Shown in pieces: positions 1 through 8,009 of a DNA stretch of 64,000 bases (position 1 is its first letter; every line of letters begins with the position of its first letter). Both the position numbers and the translations under genes were made by a program. The DNA is from Maribacter sp. ACAM166 (lineage in GTDB: Bacteria; Bacteroidota; Bacteroidia; Flavobacteriales; Flavobacteriaceae), in NCBI RefSeq assembly GCF_005771495.1, contig NZ_VAUW01000001.1, positions 1 to 64,000 of the forward strand, given 5' to 3'. The notes below the pieces were generated by a model that was given only the letters and a program-made list of their open reading frames with translations, was not told where the DNA came from and did no database searches.

Positions 1-410
1 GCGATACCTTTGAAGACCTTGTGATTGTGTATGCGTTTATTCTTGCAGACCCTCACCGGAGTAGAGTCAATAAAAGATATTCCAGAGCAATCACCCAAAC
101 AGCAGGTCTTTAAAAATAAAGTCATAGCCATTAAGTTCTGTTGCATTAGTTCTGTAAATCTATTATAGGAAACTGTGTCAGGGAAATCATTCTTCATATG
201 ATTTTTTACATAGAAAACATAGAAGTGTTTAAAAGTTCTAAAACCACTTAACTGGAAAATAATCGCTATCGTGATTACTTCACTTTGGGACATTATCGAA
301 GGACGTTTTGCTTTGTTTCCAATAAGAGCCTTATCGACTATTTCAGCATATTCTTTGCAGAACTCATCAACCAAACAGAAAATTTCTGTAACTTTAGAGT
401 AGATTACCAT
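1..410 (-). CDS. IS982-family transposase, 5' part (runs off the left edge)
   Basis: Reading the minus strand from the ATG at 410 gives 136 uninterrupted codons to the window edge. The protein starts MVIYSKVTEIFCLVDEF and contains GISFIDSTPVRVCKNKRIHN at about residues 109-128, the region around the first catalytic aspartate of IS982-family DDE transposases, where IDSTPLxVCKNxRI is characteristic. The N-terminal part (residues 25-65) has the KRPSIMSQSEVITI and FKHFYVFYV segments also usual for this family. The remaining catalytic residues lie outside the window, so it cannot be decided whether the gene is intact. No stop or frameshift is seen in the visible part. It probably supplies the cut-and-paste activity of the element that disrupted the next gene. 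Confidence 0.85.
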   Translation of the reverse strand, partial: MVIYSKVTEIFCLVDEFCKEYAEIVDKALIGNKAKRPSIMSQSEVITIAIIFQLSGFRTFKHFYVFYVKNHMKNDFPDTVSYNRFTELMQQNLMAMTLFLKTCCLGDCSGISFIDSTPVRVCKNKRIHNHKVFKGI

Positions 411-500
411 AGATAGATTTTTAGATTAATGAATTGAATTTCAACACTTTAATTTACTGAAAATCTATCTTTTTTGTTGCATAATAATCAAATATTATTA
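1..500 (-). mobile_element. Right-hand end of an IS982-family-like insertion sequence
   Basis: The left edge of the window holds the 5' part of a transposase gene on the minus strand (1-410), followed outward by about 90 bases of non-coding DNA that ends where the coding frame of a truncated GIN-domain gene begins (open from 502, with an in-frame TAA at 499-501). The non-coding part contains a perfect 10-base inverted pair, 411-420 and 461-470. I cannot fix the outer boundary exactly, because the other end of the element lies outside the window; it should fall near 480-501. The family assignment rests on the transposase. Confidence 0.75.
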
Positions 501-501
501 A

Positions 502-840
502 TCGAACTCAGGTTTATATGGTGAGGCAAAGGTTTATTTTGATTCTGTTTCAATTGATGAGCTTACGGTTGCTATTTATGGAAGCAGCTATTTGGAAATA
601 GCAGAAGGCACTATAAATCGCCAAGTGTTTAGAGCTTATGGTGAAAGTGAAGTGAACACCCTTGGTATGAATGCAGGTGAAACAAAAATAACTGCTTATG
701 GTGAAAGTAATTTTAGGGTCAATGTTTCAGATCGATTGAAAGTAACTTGCTATGGGGAAACCAATGTAAGTTATACGGGAGATCCAGAAGTGGACAAGGG
801 TATTATCATTGGCGAAGCGAGAATTAGAAAAATAGGATAG
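502..840 (+). pseudogene. Truncated GIN-domain (DUF2807) protein gene, 3' remnant
   Basis: From 502 the frame is open for 112 codons to the TAG at 838-840, but there is no plausible ATG; the first in-frame TTG at 592 sits in the middle of a repeat. The product shows repeated short beta-strand units of the form AYGES, CYGET and IYGSS (for example at 640-651, 694-705 and 751-762), which is the pattern of the putative autotransporter adhesin head GIN domain, a secreted or outer-membrane-attached beta-helix fold of Bacteroidota. An in-frame TAA at 499-501 and the IS end lie immediately upstream, so signal peptide and first half of the domain are missing. I infer that the insertion sequence inactivated the gene. 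A hairpin terminator follows at 868-893. Confidence 0.75.
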
Positions 841-867
841 TAATAAAAGATTCTAGAACAAAAGTTA

Positions 868-893
868 AAAACCCGCTATTTAGCGGGTTTTTC
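868..893. terminator. Bidirectional hairpin terminator
   Basis: A perfect 10-bp stem (AAACCCGCTA at 69-78 past 800, TAGCGGGTTT at 881-890) with a 2-base loop is flanked by A-rich and T-rich tracts. It sits between the plus-strand GIN remnant and the minus-strand M16 gene and could end transcription from both sides. Confidence 0.8.
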
Positions 894-912
894 TATAATA
901 CACATGTAAGCT

Positions 913-2985
913 TTATTCAAAATCAACTGCCGAAACACCATCATTTACTTTAATTTCAGAAACAATAAATTCGAAATTTTGTGGTCCTACAGCTTGTGTT
1001 AATTTGAAAGGGAACAAGATGCCTGATACCTCTTTGTATTCTTCAAATGTAAATGTGCTTTGTATATGTTGACCTTGCATCTCGGTAATAGTTACTTCTT
1101 GTAGCTTCAAGCCAGTTTCAGCATCGTAAAAAACGGATTTATTGGCTGTTATTTTTAATTTGTAAGCCTTCTTTTCCCCGACCATTTCGGTGCCTTCTAA
1201 TGTGATGTTGCCAGCGGTCAAATAATTTAATTCAGGAAATGGAGCTGACTCCTCTTTTATCTTATTGATATCTTCATCAGAAAGGTCTTTACGTTGCCCT
1301 TGATTAATCATGTAACCTTTATTACCATCCAACACTTGTTTGCTGATAGAATTCCCCATCATCTTAATGTTTTGCATGAATTGATCATTGGCAGTTTTTT
1401 TTACTTCAAGGTATAATTTCATTCCTTGCATTTCTGCTGCTGCAGTCATGGAATATGAATCAACACTTTCTAATTTTGCTTTTCCACCTATGGCTTCAAT
1501 ATGTTTTTTAATAACATCTTCGGCAGTTAAACCTTCAGGTATAGAGGCTTTGTAATTAGGAGTTTCGGTTCGTTCTGCAGTTTTAGAATAGAATAAAATC
1601 GGCAATTTTTTGCTTTTATAGGTAATTTTTTCAAGGTTCTCTAATACATCACTTCCCTTGCCCGTAACGACCACTCTAGCGTTAGAGGAATTAAAATGTT
1701 TTTGCGCAGCATTCTGGACATCTTCAATGGTGACCTTGTCTAATCTTTCTAAATAAGTTTTATAAAAATCTTTAGGAAGATCTTCTGTTTCAATATTCAA
1801 AGCATAACGGGCAACGGTTTGCGGATCTTCCAAGGCCATAATAAAACGACCAGCATATTTAGCTTTTGTATTCTTTAACTCTTTCTCACTTACTGGTTCT
1901 GTGTTGATACGATCTATTTCCTTCAAAATTTCAACTACAGAACTATCCGTAACTGCATTTCTTACAGAGGCTGTGGCCCTAAACCTTGATGCCGAGTATT
2001 TATTTTCGTTAACGGAAGAATATGAGCCATAGGTGAATCCTTTGTCTTCACGCAAATTAAGAAACAACCTGCCTTCTCCACCGCCACCAAGAATTTGATT
2101 GGCGATTAAAACAGGAATATAATCTATATCTTTCATTTTTAATTCCACAACATTCTGTACCGCTATTTCAGATTGAACTGCGTTGGGCATATCCACGAAG
2201 TTTATTTGTGTATTAGGAACATTTTTAGGGCTAGTGTAACTGAAATTAGGCGGAACTGCTTTTGTCCAAGGTGTAAAATACTTTTCTACCAATACCTTAA
2301 CCTCTTCAAGAGATACATCACCAATAACAATTAAATAGGCGTTGGCAGGCACAAAATAATCCCTGTAGAATGCTTCAACATCCGGAAGGGTGACGTTATT
2401 TACAGTAGTTTCAGTAGTAAACTCACCATAAGGGTGGTCTTTACCATAAGCCAAAGCAAGTTGTACGCGTCCGGAAATTGCTGATACATCCTTCTCTTCC
2501 GACTTAAGTCCGGTAATCAATATATTTTTTTCCTTGTCAAATTCTTCTTTTGAGAAATTAGGGTTAATTGCGGCATCTGCCATTAATTCCATCATCCTAG
2601 GAAAATATTTTGACAATGATTGTGCATACGCACTTTGTGGTCCAAAATTTAATCGGGTACCGAGAAAATCGATTTCCTCGTTAAATTCATCTTTAGGAAT
2701 GCTTTTAGAGCCATTTCCTAAAAGACTTCCGGTTAGGCTGCTAACACCTGCTTTTTCTCCCTCTAAAATTGGGGGGTTGTCTATAGAAAGTTGAATAGAA
2801 ACTCTTGGTAACTTATGGTTTTCAACTACCATTACCTTTAAACCATTGTTTAATCTAAAGCTTTCGGGATCGCTTAAATTGATTTCAGGTGCCGGACCTG
2901 CTTTTGGCATTACTGTACGATCTATTTGTGCCTGTGCGGAAATAATCGTAAAAAATGCTGCTAGAAATATATATGTCTTTTTCAT
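913..2985 (-). CDS. M16 peptidase-family protein, inactive subunit type, with C-terminal LolA-like domain
   Basis: A 690-residue exported protein; the start at 2985 (MKKTYIFLAAFF) gives a clean signal peptide, while the longer frame from 3027 would add residues overlapping the upstream gene. Residues about 40-460 form two M16 (insulinase/pitrilysin) half-domains. The HxxEH zinc motif is absent (SLLGNGSKSIPKDEF occupies that place), whereas the substrate-side segment with GGGGEGRLFLNLREDKGFTYG is kept, as in the non-catalytic partners of two-subunit M16 enzymes. Residues about 485-690 resemble the beta-sheet LolA/LolB lipoprotein-carrier fold. The gene starts 7 bases after the stop of the catalytic M16 gene, so the two are almost certainly co-translated and likely form a periplasmic heterodimer. 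Substrate unknown. Confidence 0.88.
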   Translation of the reverse strand: MKKTYIFLAAFFTIISAQAQIDRTVMPKAGPAPEINLSDPESFRLNNGLKVMVVENHKLPRVSIQLSIDNPPILEGEKAGVSSLTGSLLGNGSKSIPKDEFNEEIDFLGTRLNFGPQSAYAQSLSKYFPRMMELMADAAINPNFSKEEFDKEKNILITGLKSEEKDVSAISGRVQLALAYGKDHPYGEFTTETTVNNVTLPDVEAFYRDYFVPANAYLIVIGDVSLEEVKVLVEKYFTPWTKAVPPNFSYTSPKNVPNTQINFVDMPNAVQSEIAVQNVVELKMKDIDYIPVLIANQILGGGGEGRLFLNLREDKGFTYGSYSSVNENKYSASRFRATASVRNAVTDSSVVEILKEIDRINTEPVSEKELKNTKAKYAGRFIMALEDPQTVARYALNIETEDLPKDFYKTYLERLDKVTIEDVQNAAQKHFNSSNARVVVTGKGSDVLENLEKITYKSKKLPILFYSKTAERTETPNYKASIPEGLTAEDVIKKHIEAIGGKAKLESVDSYSMTAAAEMQGMKLYLEVKKTANDQFMQNIKMMGNSISKQVLDGNKGYMINQGQRKDLSDEDINKIKEESAPFPELNYLTAGNITLEGTEMVGEKKAYKLKITANKSVFYDAETGLKLQEVTITEMQGQHIQSTFTFEEYKEVSGILFPFKLTQAVGPQNFEFIVSEIKVNDGVSAVDFE

Positions 2986-2992
2986 AAATGTT

Positions 2993-4315
2993 TTAGTTTG
3001 CCGTATTTTCTTCTGGTAAATATTCAAGTAAGAGTCTTTGGTTTGGGTTCAAGTATTTACGTGCTACTTCTTTAATATCTTCTCTCGTAATAGACCGATA
3101 GATGTCAATTTCTTTATTAATTAAAGAGGTGTCGCCATACAACAAATAATATTTAGCTAAAGAATTAGCGATGCCTTCAACGTTTGAATTTGAATTAACA
3201 AATTGATTTTCAAATTTGTTTTGTAATTTTTGATAATCCTTTTCAGAAATTAGAGTGGTCCTCACTTTTTCTATTTCTTCCTCCATTTCTATAGTAAGAA
3301 CATCTAACGTAGTTTCACCAACAGGCAGACCAAATACTACATACATTCCATAATCTTCTTGCGAGATATTAAAAGCTCCAACCTGTAAGGCTTGTTTCTG
3401 GTCATCAACCATTTTTTTGTATAGTTTTGAAGATGGGCCATCACTTAAATAGGTGGATATTACATCTAATATATACGCATCCTTTTCTTTAAAGCCTGCT
3501 GTTCTATAAGCAATCATAGAGGCAGGTATTTGAATATTAGAATCGTAGAATTTTGCATTTTTTTGTTGGGTTATTGGGGTTTCTTTTGGGTAATTTCTTG
3601 TAATATCCTTTCCTTTAGGAATGGGTCCAAAATAATCCTTAATCAACTTTTTTGTTTTTTCAAGGTGGATATCACCTGCAACAACAAGTACTGCGTTGTT
3701 TGGAATATAGTATTTTTTATTATAGGCAATAACGTCATCTAGAGTTGCTGCATCCAAATCCTTCATGTAACCAATATTGGGATCTTTGTATGGATGTATG
3801 TCAAATAGGTTTTTTCCTAAAACAGGAAGAAACTGACCATAGGGAGAATTGTCATAGCGTAATCTCTTTTCTTCCTTGACTACTTCTTTTTGGGTATCTA
3901 TACCGCTTTGTTCTATAATAGGGTGAAGCATTCGTTCAGATTCTAACCAAAGCCCTAATTTTAAATTATTTGACGGAAAAACTTCATAATAATAAGTTCG
4001 GTCTTGCGTCGTATTTGCGTTGTTTGTACCGCCATTTGATGCTACTATTTCAAACCATTTGCCTTTTTCGATATTTTCGGTTCCTTCAAATAATAAATGT
4101 TCAAATAGATGAGCAAACCCTGTTCTACCTTCTGTTCGGTCTTTGCCCCCTACATGGTACATGACAGATGTCGTAACAATTGGAGTTGTTTTGTCTTGAT
4201 GTAAAATTACATGAAGGCCATTTTCGAGGGTATACTCTTCAAAATTAACCTCTTGTGCAAAGGCGATAATTCCATAAAAAAGTATAGCGGTAGCTAAGAG
4301 TAAATTCTTTTTCAT
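2993..4315 (-). CDS. M16 family zinc metallopeptidase, catalytic subunit
   Basis: A 440-residue protein with a signal peptide ending near FAQ at residues 19-21. The inverted zinc motif HLFEH is at residues 69-73 (His69, Glu72, His73), and the third ligand is expected about 76 residues later, where Glu148/Glu149 in VKEEKRLR fit. The second M16 half-domain spans about residues 190-380. The length is that of a single M16 subunit, and the following gene encodes a family member without the zinc motif. This fits the alpha/beta type of bacterial M16 peptidase that degrades peptides in the periplasm. The region 4316-4493 between this gene and the divergent DUF4199 gene should hold its promoter. Confidence 0.92.
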   Translation of the reverse strand: MKKNLLLATAILFYGIIAFAQEVNFEEYTLENGLHVILHQDKTTPIVTTSVMYHVGGKDRTEGRTGFAHLFEHLLFEGTENIEKGKWFEIVASNGGTNNANTTQDRTYYYEVFPSNNLKLGLWLESERMLHPIIEQSGIDTQKEVVKEEKRLRYDNSPYGQFLPVLGKNLFDIHPYKDPNIGYMKDLDAATLDDVIAYNKKYYIPNNAVLVVAGDIHLEKTKKLIKDYFGPIPKGKDITRNYPKETPITQQKNAKFYDSNIQIPASMIAYRTAGFKEKDAYILDVISTYLSDGPSSKLYKKMVDDQKQALQVGAFNISQEDYGMYVVFGLPVGETTLDVLTIEMEEEIEKVRTTLISEKDYQKLQNKFENQFVNSNSNVEGIANSLAKYYLLYGDTSLINKEIDIYRSITREDIKEVARKYLNPNQRLLLEYLPEENTAN

Positions 4316-4493
4316 TTAAAAAGTGTTTAGTAAAGTGTTATACAAAATCAGTGTGCAATTTCATGAAAATGTTACAATAAAGATATTTTTTTGTGGGTAA
4401 CCTCTAAATGACGAAAATTCTTTAACAATAGATTTTAAATAATCTATTGTTTATTGATTACCTTGATAAGCTAAACAAACCAACGACAAGAAT

Positions 4494-4949
4494 ATGAATA
4501 GATTTACTTTACCCGTACGATTTGGCATTGCAGCAAGTGGATCCCTTATTGCCTACTTTTTAATTTTATCCCTTTTAGGGTTACATACTAATGTGTTTTA
4601 CAGTATTTTCAACGGGGTTATAACGGGGTTTGCTATTTATGAAGCAATCAAATATCATAAACTACAACAAGGGGATAAATTCACCTACACGGAAGGTTTT
4701 AAGACTGGGTTAATTACCGGAGGTATTGCTACTATAATATTTACCATATTTTTCGCAATTTATTCTGAAGATTTACAGCCTGGTTTTTTAGAGCAACTTT
4801 CCACCAAATGGGCCAATACCTATCAAGGTTTTGAGGCTATAGTTTTCTTTGTTGTAGCCATAATGGGTTTCTCTACAACTATAGTTTTGACTTTGACGTT
4901 TATGCAGCTTTTTAAAAGCACAAATACGCCAAAAAAGAATAAGGTTTAA
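4494..4949 (+). CDS. DUF4199 domain membrane protein
   Basis: A 151-residue protein with four hydrophobic segments (about residues 10-27, 34-50, 72-92 and 114-138). It has the DUF4199 layout found across Bacteroidota: a short glycine-containing loop with TEGFKTGLITGGIATI between helices 2 and 3 and an amphipathic stretch with LSTKWANT before the last helix. The function of the family is unknown. The gene is divergent from the M16 pair and lies 87 bases upstream of rplU, whose own promoter starts after it, so it appears to be monocistronic. Confidence 0.8.
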   Translation: MNRFTLPVRFGIAASGSLIAYFLILSLLGLHTNVFYSIFNGVITGFAIYEAIKYHKLQQGDKFTYTEGFKTGLITGGIATIIFTIFFAIYSEDLQPGFLEQLSTKWANTYQGFEAIVFFVVAIMGFSTTIVLTLTFMQLFKSTNTPKKNKV

Positions 4950-4956
4950 AAAAAGC

Positions 4957-4986
4957 TTGTAAATTCATCAGTAAGAATTATATTTG
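4957..4986 (+). promoter_or_regulatory. Bacteroidota-type promoter of rplU-rpmA
   Basis: TTG at 4957-4959 and TATATTTG at 4979-4986 are 19 bases apart, matching the -33 TTTG / -7 TAnnTTTG pattern of the primary sigma factor in Bacteroidota. Transcription would begin near 4992, leaving a leader of about 45 bases before the rplU ATG at 5037. Confidence 0.7.
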
Positions 4987-5036
4987 CACCCGCCTATGGA
5001 AAAAATCCATCAGGTTTAATTATTACATTTAACAAT

Positions 5037-5699
5037 ATGTACGCAATTGTAGAGATGGCAGGGCAGCAATTTAAAGTTGCAAAAGACCAAAAAGTGTACG
5101 TTCACCGCTTACAGGTAGAAGAAGGTAAAAAAGTCACTTTTGACAATGTACTTCTTTTGGCTGATGGGTCGAACGTTACTATTGGCGCCCCGGCTATAGA
5201 CGGAGCCGCAGTAGAGGCTAAAGTCGTTAAACACCTTAGAGGTGACAAAGTAATCGTTTTTCATAAGAAAAGACGTAAAGGTTACAGAAAGAAAAATGGA
5301 CATCGTCAATCTCTAACAGAGATTGTAATTGAGTCTATTATTTCAAAAGGAGCAAATAAAGCAGAACCTAAAGCTAACAAAGTAGATGGTAAGGCAGCCC
5401 CTGTTGAAGTCTCAGTAGCATCTAAGCCAAAAGCGAAAAAAGCTACAGCAAAAGGTGACGATTTGAAAAAGATTGAAGGTATCGGACCAAAAATAGCCGA
5501 AACATTAATCGCTGCAGGAATTTCATCTTTCGCAGAGTTAGCAAAAACTGATTCAGCTAAGATTTCTGAAATCATTGCTGACGTTCGTGGAAATCATGTA
5601 ACAGAAACTTGGCCGAAGCAAGCGCAATTAGCTGCAGATGGTAAATGGGACGAGTTACAGAAATGGCAAGATGAATTAGATGGTGGTGTAGCTAAATAA
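5037..5699 (+). CDS. rplU: 50S ribosomal protein L21 with C-terminal helix-hairpin-helix extension
   Basis: Residues 1-103 are ribosomal protein L21, which binds 23S rRNA in the large subunit; the family signature KKRRKGYRKKNGHRQ is at residues 77-91. The protein is 220 residues long, about twice the usual 100-105. After a Lys/Ala-rich linker (about 104-140) comes a domain with the helix-hairpin-helix motif KKIEGIGPKIAETLIAAGI at residues 144-162, then a helix with WPKQAQLAADGKWDELQKW. This kind of HhH segment binds nucleic acid without sequence specificity. Such extensions are known for L21 in several Bacteroidota; the role here is not known. rpmA follows after 36 bases, the standard L21-L27 order. 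Confidence 0.97.
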   Translation: MYAIVEMAGQQFKVAKDQKVYVHRLQVEEGKKVTFDNVLLLADGSNVTIGAPAIDGAAVEAKVVKHLRGDKVIVFHKKRRKGYRKKNGHRQSLTEIVIESIISKGANKAEPKANKVDGKAAPVEVSVASKPKAKKATAKGDDLKKIEGIGPKIAETLIAAGISSFAELAKTDSAKISEIIADVRGNHVTETWPKQAQLAADGKWDELQKWQDELDGGVAK

Positions 5700-5735
5700 G
5701 CTGACCATTAAGTATAATATATAAAACCTTAGACA

Positions 5736-5996
5736 ATGGCACATAAGAAAGGTGTAGGTAGTTCGAAAAACGGAAGAGAGTCAGAATCGAAACGATTAGG
5801 AGTTAAGATTTTTGGTGGTCAAGCTGCAATTGCTGGTAACATTATTGTTAGACAGCGTGGAACAAGACACAATCCTGGTGAAAACGTTTACGCAGGAAAA
5901 GATCATACGCTACATGCACGAATAGATGGTATGGTTAAGTTTAAAAAGAAAGCTGGTGGAAAATCATTTGTTTCCATTGAGCCTTTCGAAGCTTAA
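5736..5996 (+). CDS. rpmA: 50S ribosomal protein L27
   Basis: An 86-residue protein with the canonical N-terminus [20 protein letters not shown] and the core segment [21 protein letters not shown]27 sits near the peptidyl transferase centre, where its N-terminal tail reaches toward the A- and P-site tRNA ends. There is no N-terminal extension before MAHKK, so unlike Firmicutes L27 it needs no processing. It is co-transcribed with rplU and followed by a strong terminator at 6012-6050. Confidence 0.98.
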   Translation: MAHKKGVGSSKNGRESESKRLGVKIFGGQAAIAGNIIVRQRGTRHNPGENVYAGKDHTLHARIDGMVKFKKKAGGKSFVSIEPFEA

Positions 5997-6011
5997 ACTG
6001 AATAATGCATA

Positions 6012-6050
6012 ACTAAAAAACCTCTTCAGAAATGAAGAGGTTTTTTAGTT
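6012..6050. terminator. Terminator after rplU-rpmA
   Basis: A hairpin with arms ACTAAAAAACCTCTTC and GAAGAGGTTTTTTAGT and the short loop AGAAAT. The T-run on the plus strand ends the ribosomal operon; the A-run on the 5' side makes it usable also for the convergent minus-strand nucleotidase gene. Confidence 0.85.
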
Positions 6051-6099
6051 ATATTTAACTTGGGCAATGTTGGTTAAAGACGATGATAAGCAATGTGCG

Positions 6100-6621
6100 T
6101 TAAAATAGTTTTTCGCCTATCTCAAACCAAGAATTTACGCGCTCAAAACCAGTTGTATTTTCATTGTGTGGTGATGTAAATTGAAGACCTCGACCTTCAA
6201 AACTCTCTAAGTTATAGCTTCTATCATCAATTAAAATATCACCTTTTAAGATGTGTTTGTGTCCGCAAAGAATGCGGTTTTGCCATGGTATAAATGGAAA
6301 GTGTTCATCTAACCATTCACTTTTTTCTTCTAATGAATTTGGGAATTGCATGGCTGCAGATGCTATATAGACCTCGTGAACGCTTGAAAGTTTTTCTAAA
6401 ACTTCTTGACTACCAGCTATGGGTTTTAGATTTCTAAAGAAACCTTGTCTAGTGGCGTGTTTTCTAACACTATCTTGATGCGCTTCAGGAACCATTCGCC
6501 ATACTTCTGAGCCAGAACATGAATTCGTGGTCAGTTCACCTTTGAATTCCATATTATAAAGCGCTATATGGGCGCCATAAGTATCAGCAATTACTTCATC
6601 CATATCCACAAATAGTATCAT
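6100..6621 (-). CDS. 5'(3')-deoxyribonucleotidase-like HAD hydrolase
   Basis: A 173-residue cytosolic HAD phosphatase. The nucleophile motif is DMDEV at residues 6-10 (Asp6 nucleophile, Asp8 acid/base), with Val in the place typical of the NT5C family of pyrimidine 5'(3')-deoxynucleotidases. The second motif corresponds to IASAAM near residue 86, the lysine motif to GHKHILKGD, and the acidic motif to LIDDRSYN near residue 131. The length matches small bacterial NT5C proteins. It should remove phosphate from deoxynucleoside monophosphates and so help balance dNTP pools. It has no operon partner: rpmA is convergent and a long gap lies upstream. Confidence 0.85.
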   Translation of the reverse strand: MILFVDMDEVIADTYGAHIALYNMEFKGELTTNSCSGSEVWRMVPEAHQDSVRKHATRQGFFRNLKPIAGSQEVLEKLSSVHEVYIASAAMQFPNSLEEKSEWLDEHFPFIPWQNRILCGHKHILKGDILIDDRSYNLESFEGRGLQFTSPHNENTTGFERVNSWFEIGEKLF

Positions 6622-7357
6622 AGTAATTATTTTTAACGAAGTACGCTAAAACACTTTACATAGAAAAGGGATTCTATTAAATTTGGCGATCAATAGTATT
6701 TCACGGCTTGAAAATCGCGATATCAAAAACCAAGTTTTGAACTTTCCAATTCATTTTTCAAACACCTTAATAAATAAGTCAAACCTATCATGGAGCCTAA
6801 GAAATTGCTCAATACTTGGTTCATTTATATAGTATCGATTTTAAGCTGAATAGGTATTTTGCCTTACATTATTTCTTATTCGTTAACTTCAAATTCTGCA
6901 AAAATTTATAAAACTAATCTTGAAGGTTATGATAATTTCAGTACACTAAGGAAATGCAAGATAAGTGTTGTTATTGGGATTGTTTTTAATGAAGTCATCA
7001 CTGGTTTTACTATATGAACGTAGGTTGGGACGCGCCTGGTTGTATGAGTTTATAAGAGGATAGTATGAAGGTTTAGAACATAGAGGAAGCGGCTAGCTTA
7101 ATGAGGACAATATAAATTTCAGTGTCACAATGTTAATATGACACTACTTATCATCGCAATTATTTCATTTTATTGATATTTTTATAGCAGTGGATGAACC
7201 AATTCTACTGAATATGCTAAGGCTTTAATATTTTTGGTCAGTTCACATTTAAGTTATCAGTTTGTAACTTGAATAAGGTTAATAATATTAGTATAACAGC
7301 ATAGGTTTATTTTATAATTTTAGCTACTTTAAACTATAATTTTAAATAATCTTAATC
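6622..7357. other. 736-base gene-poor region, possibly containing decayed coding sequence
   Basis: No convincing gene is present on either strand. On the minus strand one frame from about 6835 down to 6647 reads as plausible peptide (for example NEPSIEQFLRLHDRFDLF, then a stop near 6755, then KFKTWFLISRF) but has no start and no recognisable family. The plus strand shows only short frames. The last 150 bases must contain the promoter of the DUF3332 lipoprotein gene at 7358. I could not identify an RNA gene or a repeat. Confidence 0.4.
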
Positions 7358-7942
7358 ATGAAAAAATCAATCATTTGCGTTGCAATGGCTAGTACTTTAT
7401 TATTTTCTAGCTGTTTGGGTTCTTTTAGTGCTTTTAATAATCTAAAAGATTGGAACCAAGGACTATCTGATAGTAAATTTGTAAATAACCTTGTTTTTTG
7501 GGGATTAAACATTATCCCTGTTTATGGTCTTTTCTTTTTAGGAGATACCATTATTTTTAATGTTATCGAATTCTGGAGTGGGTCTAATCCTATAGCAATG
7601 GAAGAAGGTGACCAAGAAACTCAAATGGTAGAAAGAGATGGAAACACCTTTGAAATGGTCGCAACTAAAAATAGAATGCAGGTAACGGTAGTGGAAGGTC
7701 AGAAAAAAGGCAATAAAATTGATTTGATATATAAGCCCAGTGAAAAGTCATGGAACGCTGTACGCCCAAATGGTGAAATCATAAAACTTTCATCTTTTGA
7801 AGAAGGATTCTACATTGTTTATATACCAAATGGAAAAGAAATTAAGATTAATCCATTAAGTTCTAAAGAAGAAGGATTGGCCCAGATTAAAGAGCAAACA
7901 GATTGCTATTATCTAGAAGGTATGTTGGCTGAAAACAACTGA
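7358..7942 (+). CDS. DUF3332 family lipoprotein
   Basis: A 194-residue protein with a lipoprotein signal peptide (STLLFSSCLG, lipid-modified Cys19), so it is anchored in the cell envelope. The following region has the DUF3332 pattern: an N-terminal block FNNLKDWNQGLSDSKFVNNL, a hydrophobic segment with IIPVYGLFFLGDTIIFNVIEFW at about residues 52-73, and the SGSNPI turn. The C-terminal half is a soluble beta-rich part. The function of the family is unknown. The gene stands alone and is followed by a strong hairpin shared with convergent ahcY. Confidence 0.82.
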   Translation: MKKSIICVAMASTLLFSSCLGSFSAFNNLKDWNQGLSDSKFVNNLVFWGLNIIPVYGLFFLGDTIIFNVIEFWSGSNPIAMEEGDQETQMVERDGNTFEMVATKNRMQVTVVEGQKKGNKIDLIYKPSEKSWNAVRPNGEIIKLSSFEEGFYIVYIPNGKEIKINPLSSKEEGLAQIKEQTDCYYLEGMLAENN

Positions 7943-7956
7943 TACTTAAAAGCTTA

Positions 7957-7997
7957 AAAAAAAATGGTCCTGATTTTTTGTCAGGACCATTTTTTTT
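7957..7997. terminator. Bidirectional terminator between DUF3332 gene and ahcY
   Basis: Stem AAAAATGGTCCTGA / TCAGGACCATTTTT with loop TTTTTTG, followed by a T-run on the plus strand and preceded by an A-run that gives a T-run on the minus strand. It lies 13 bases beyond the ahcY stop. Confidence 0.88.
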
Positions 7998-8009
7998 ACA
8001 AACCTATAT

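Noticed and set aside
592-840. Complete 82-residue gene starting with TTG
   Set aside because: The coding frame and the repeat pattern continue upstream of 592 to 502, so it is the 3' part of a longer gene.
2534-2794. Plus-strand open frame inside the M16 partner gene
   Set aside because: It is a shadow of the well-supported minus-strand gene, with no start signal or family resemblance.
5306-5575. Minus-strand open frame inside rplU
   Set aside because: Antisense to the conserved L21 extension; no independent evidence.
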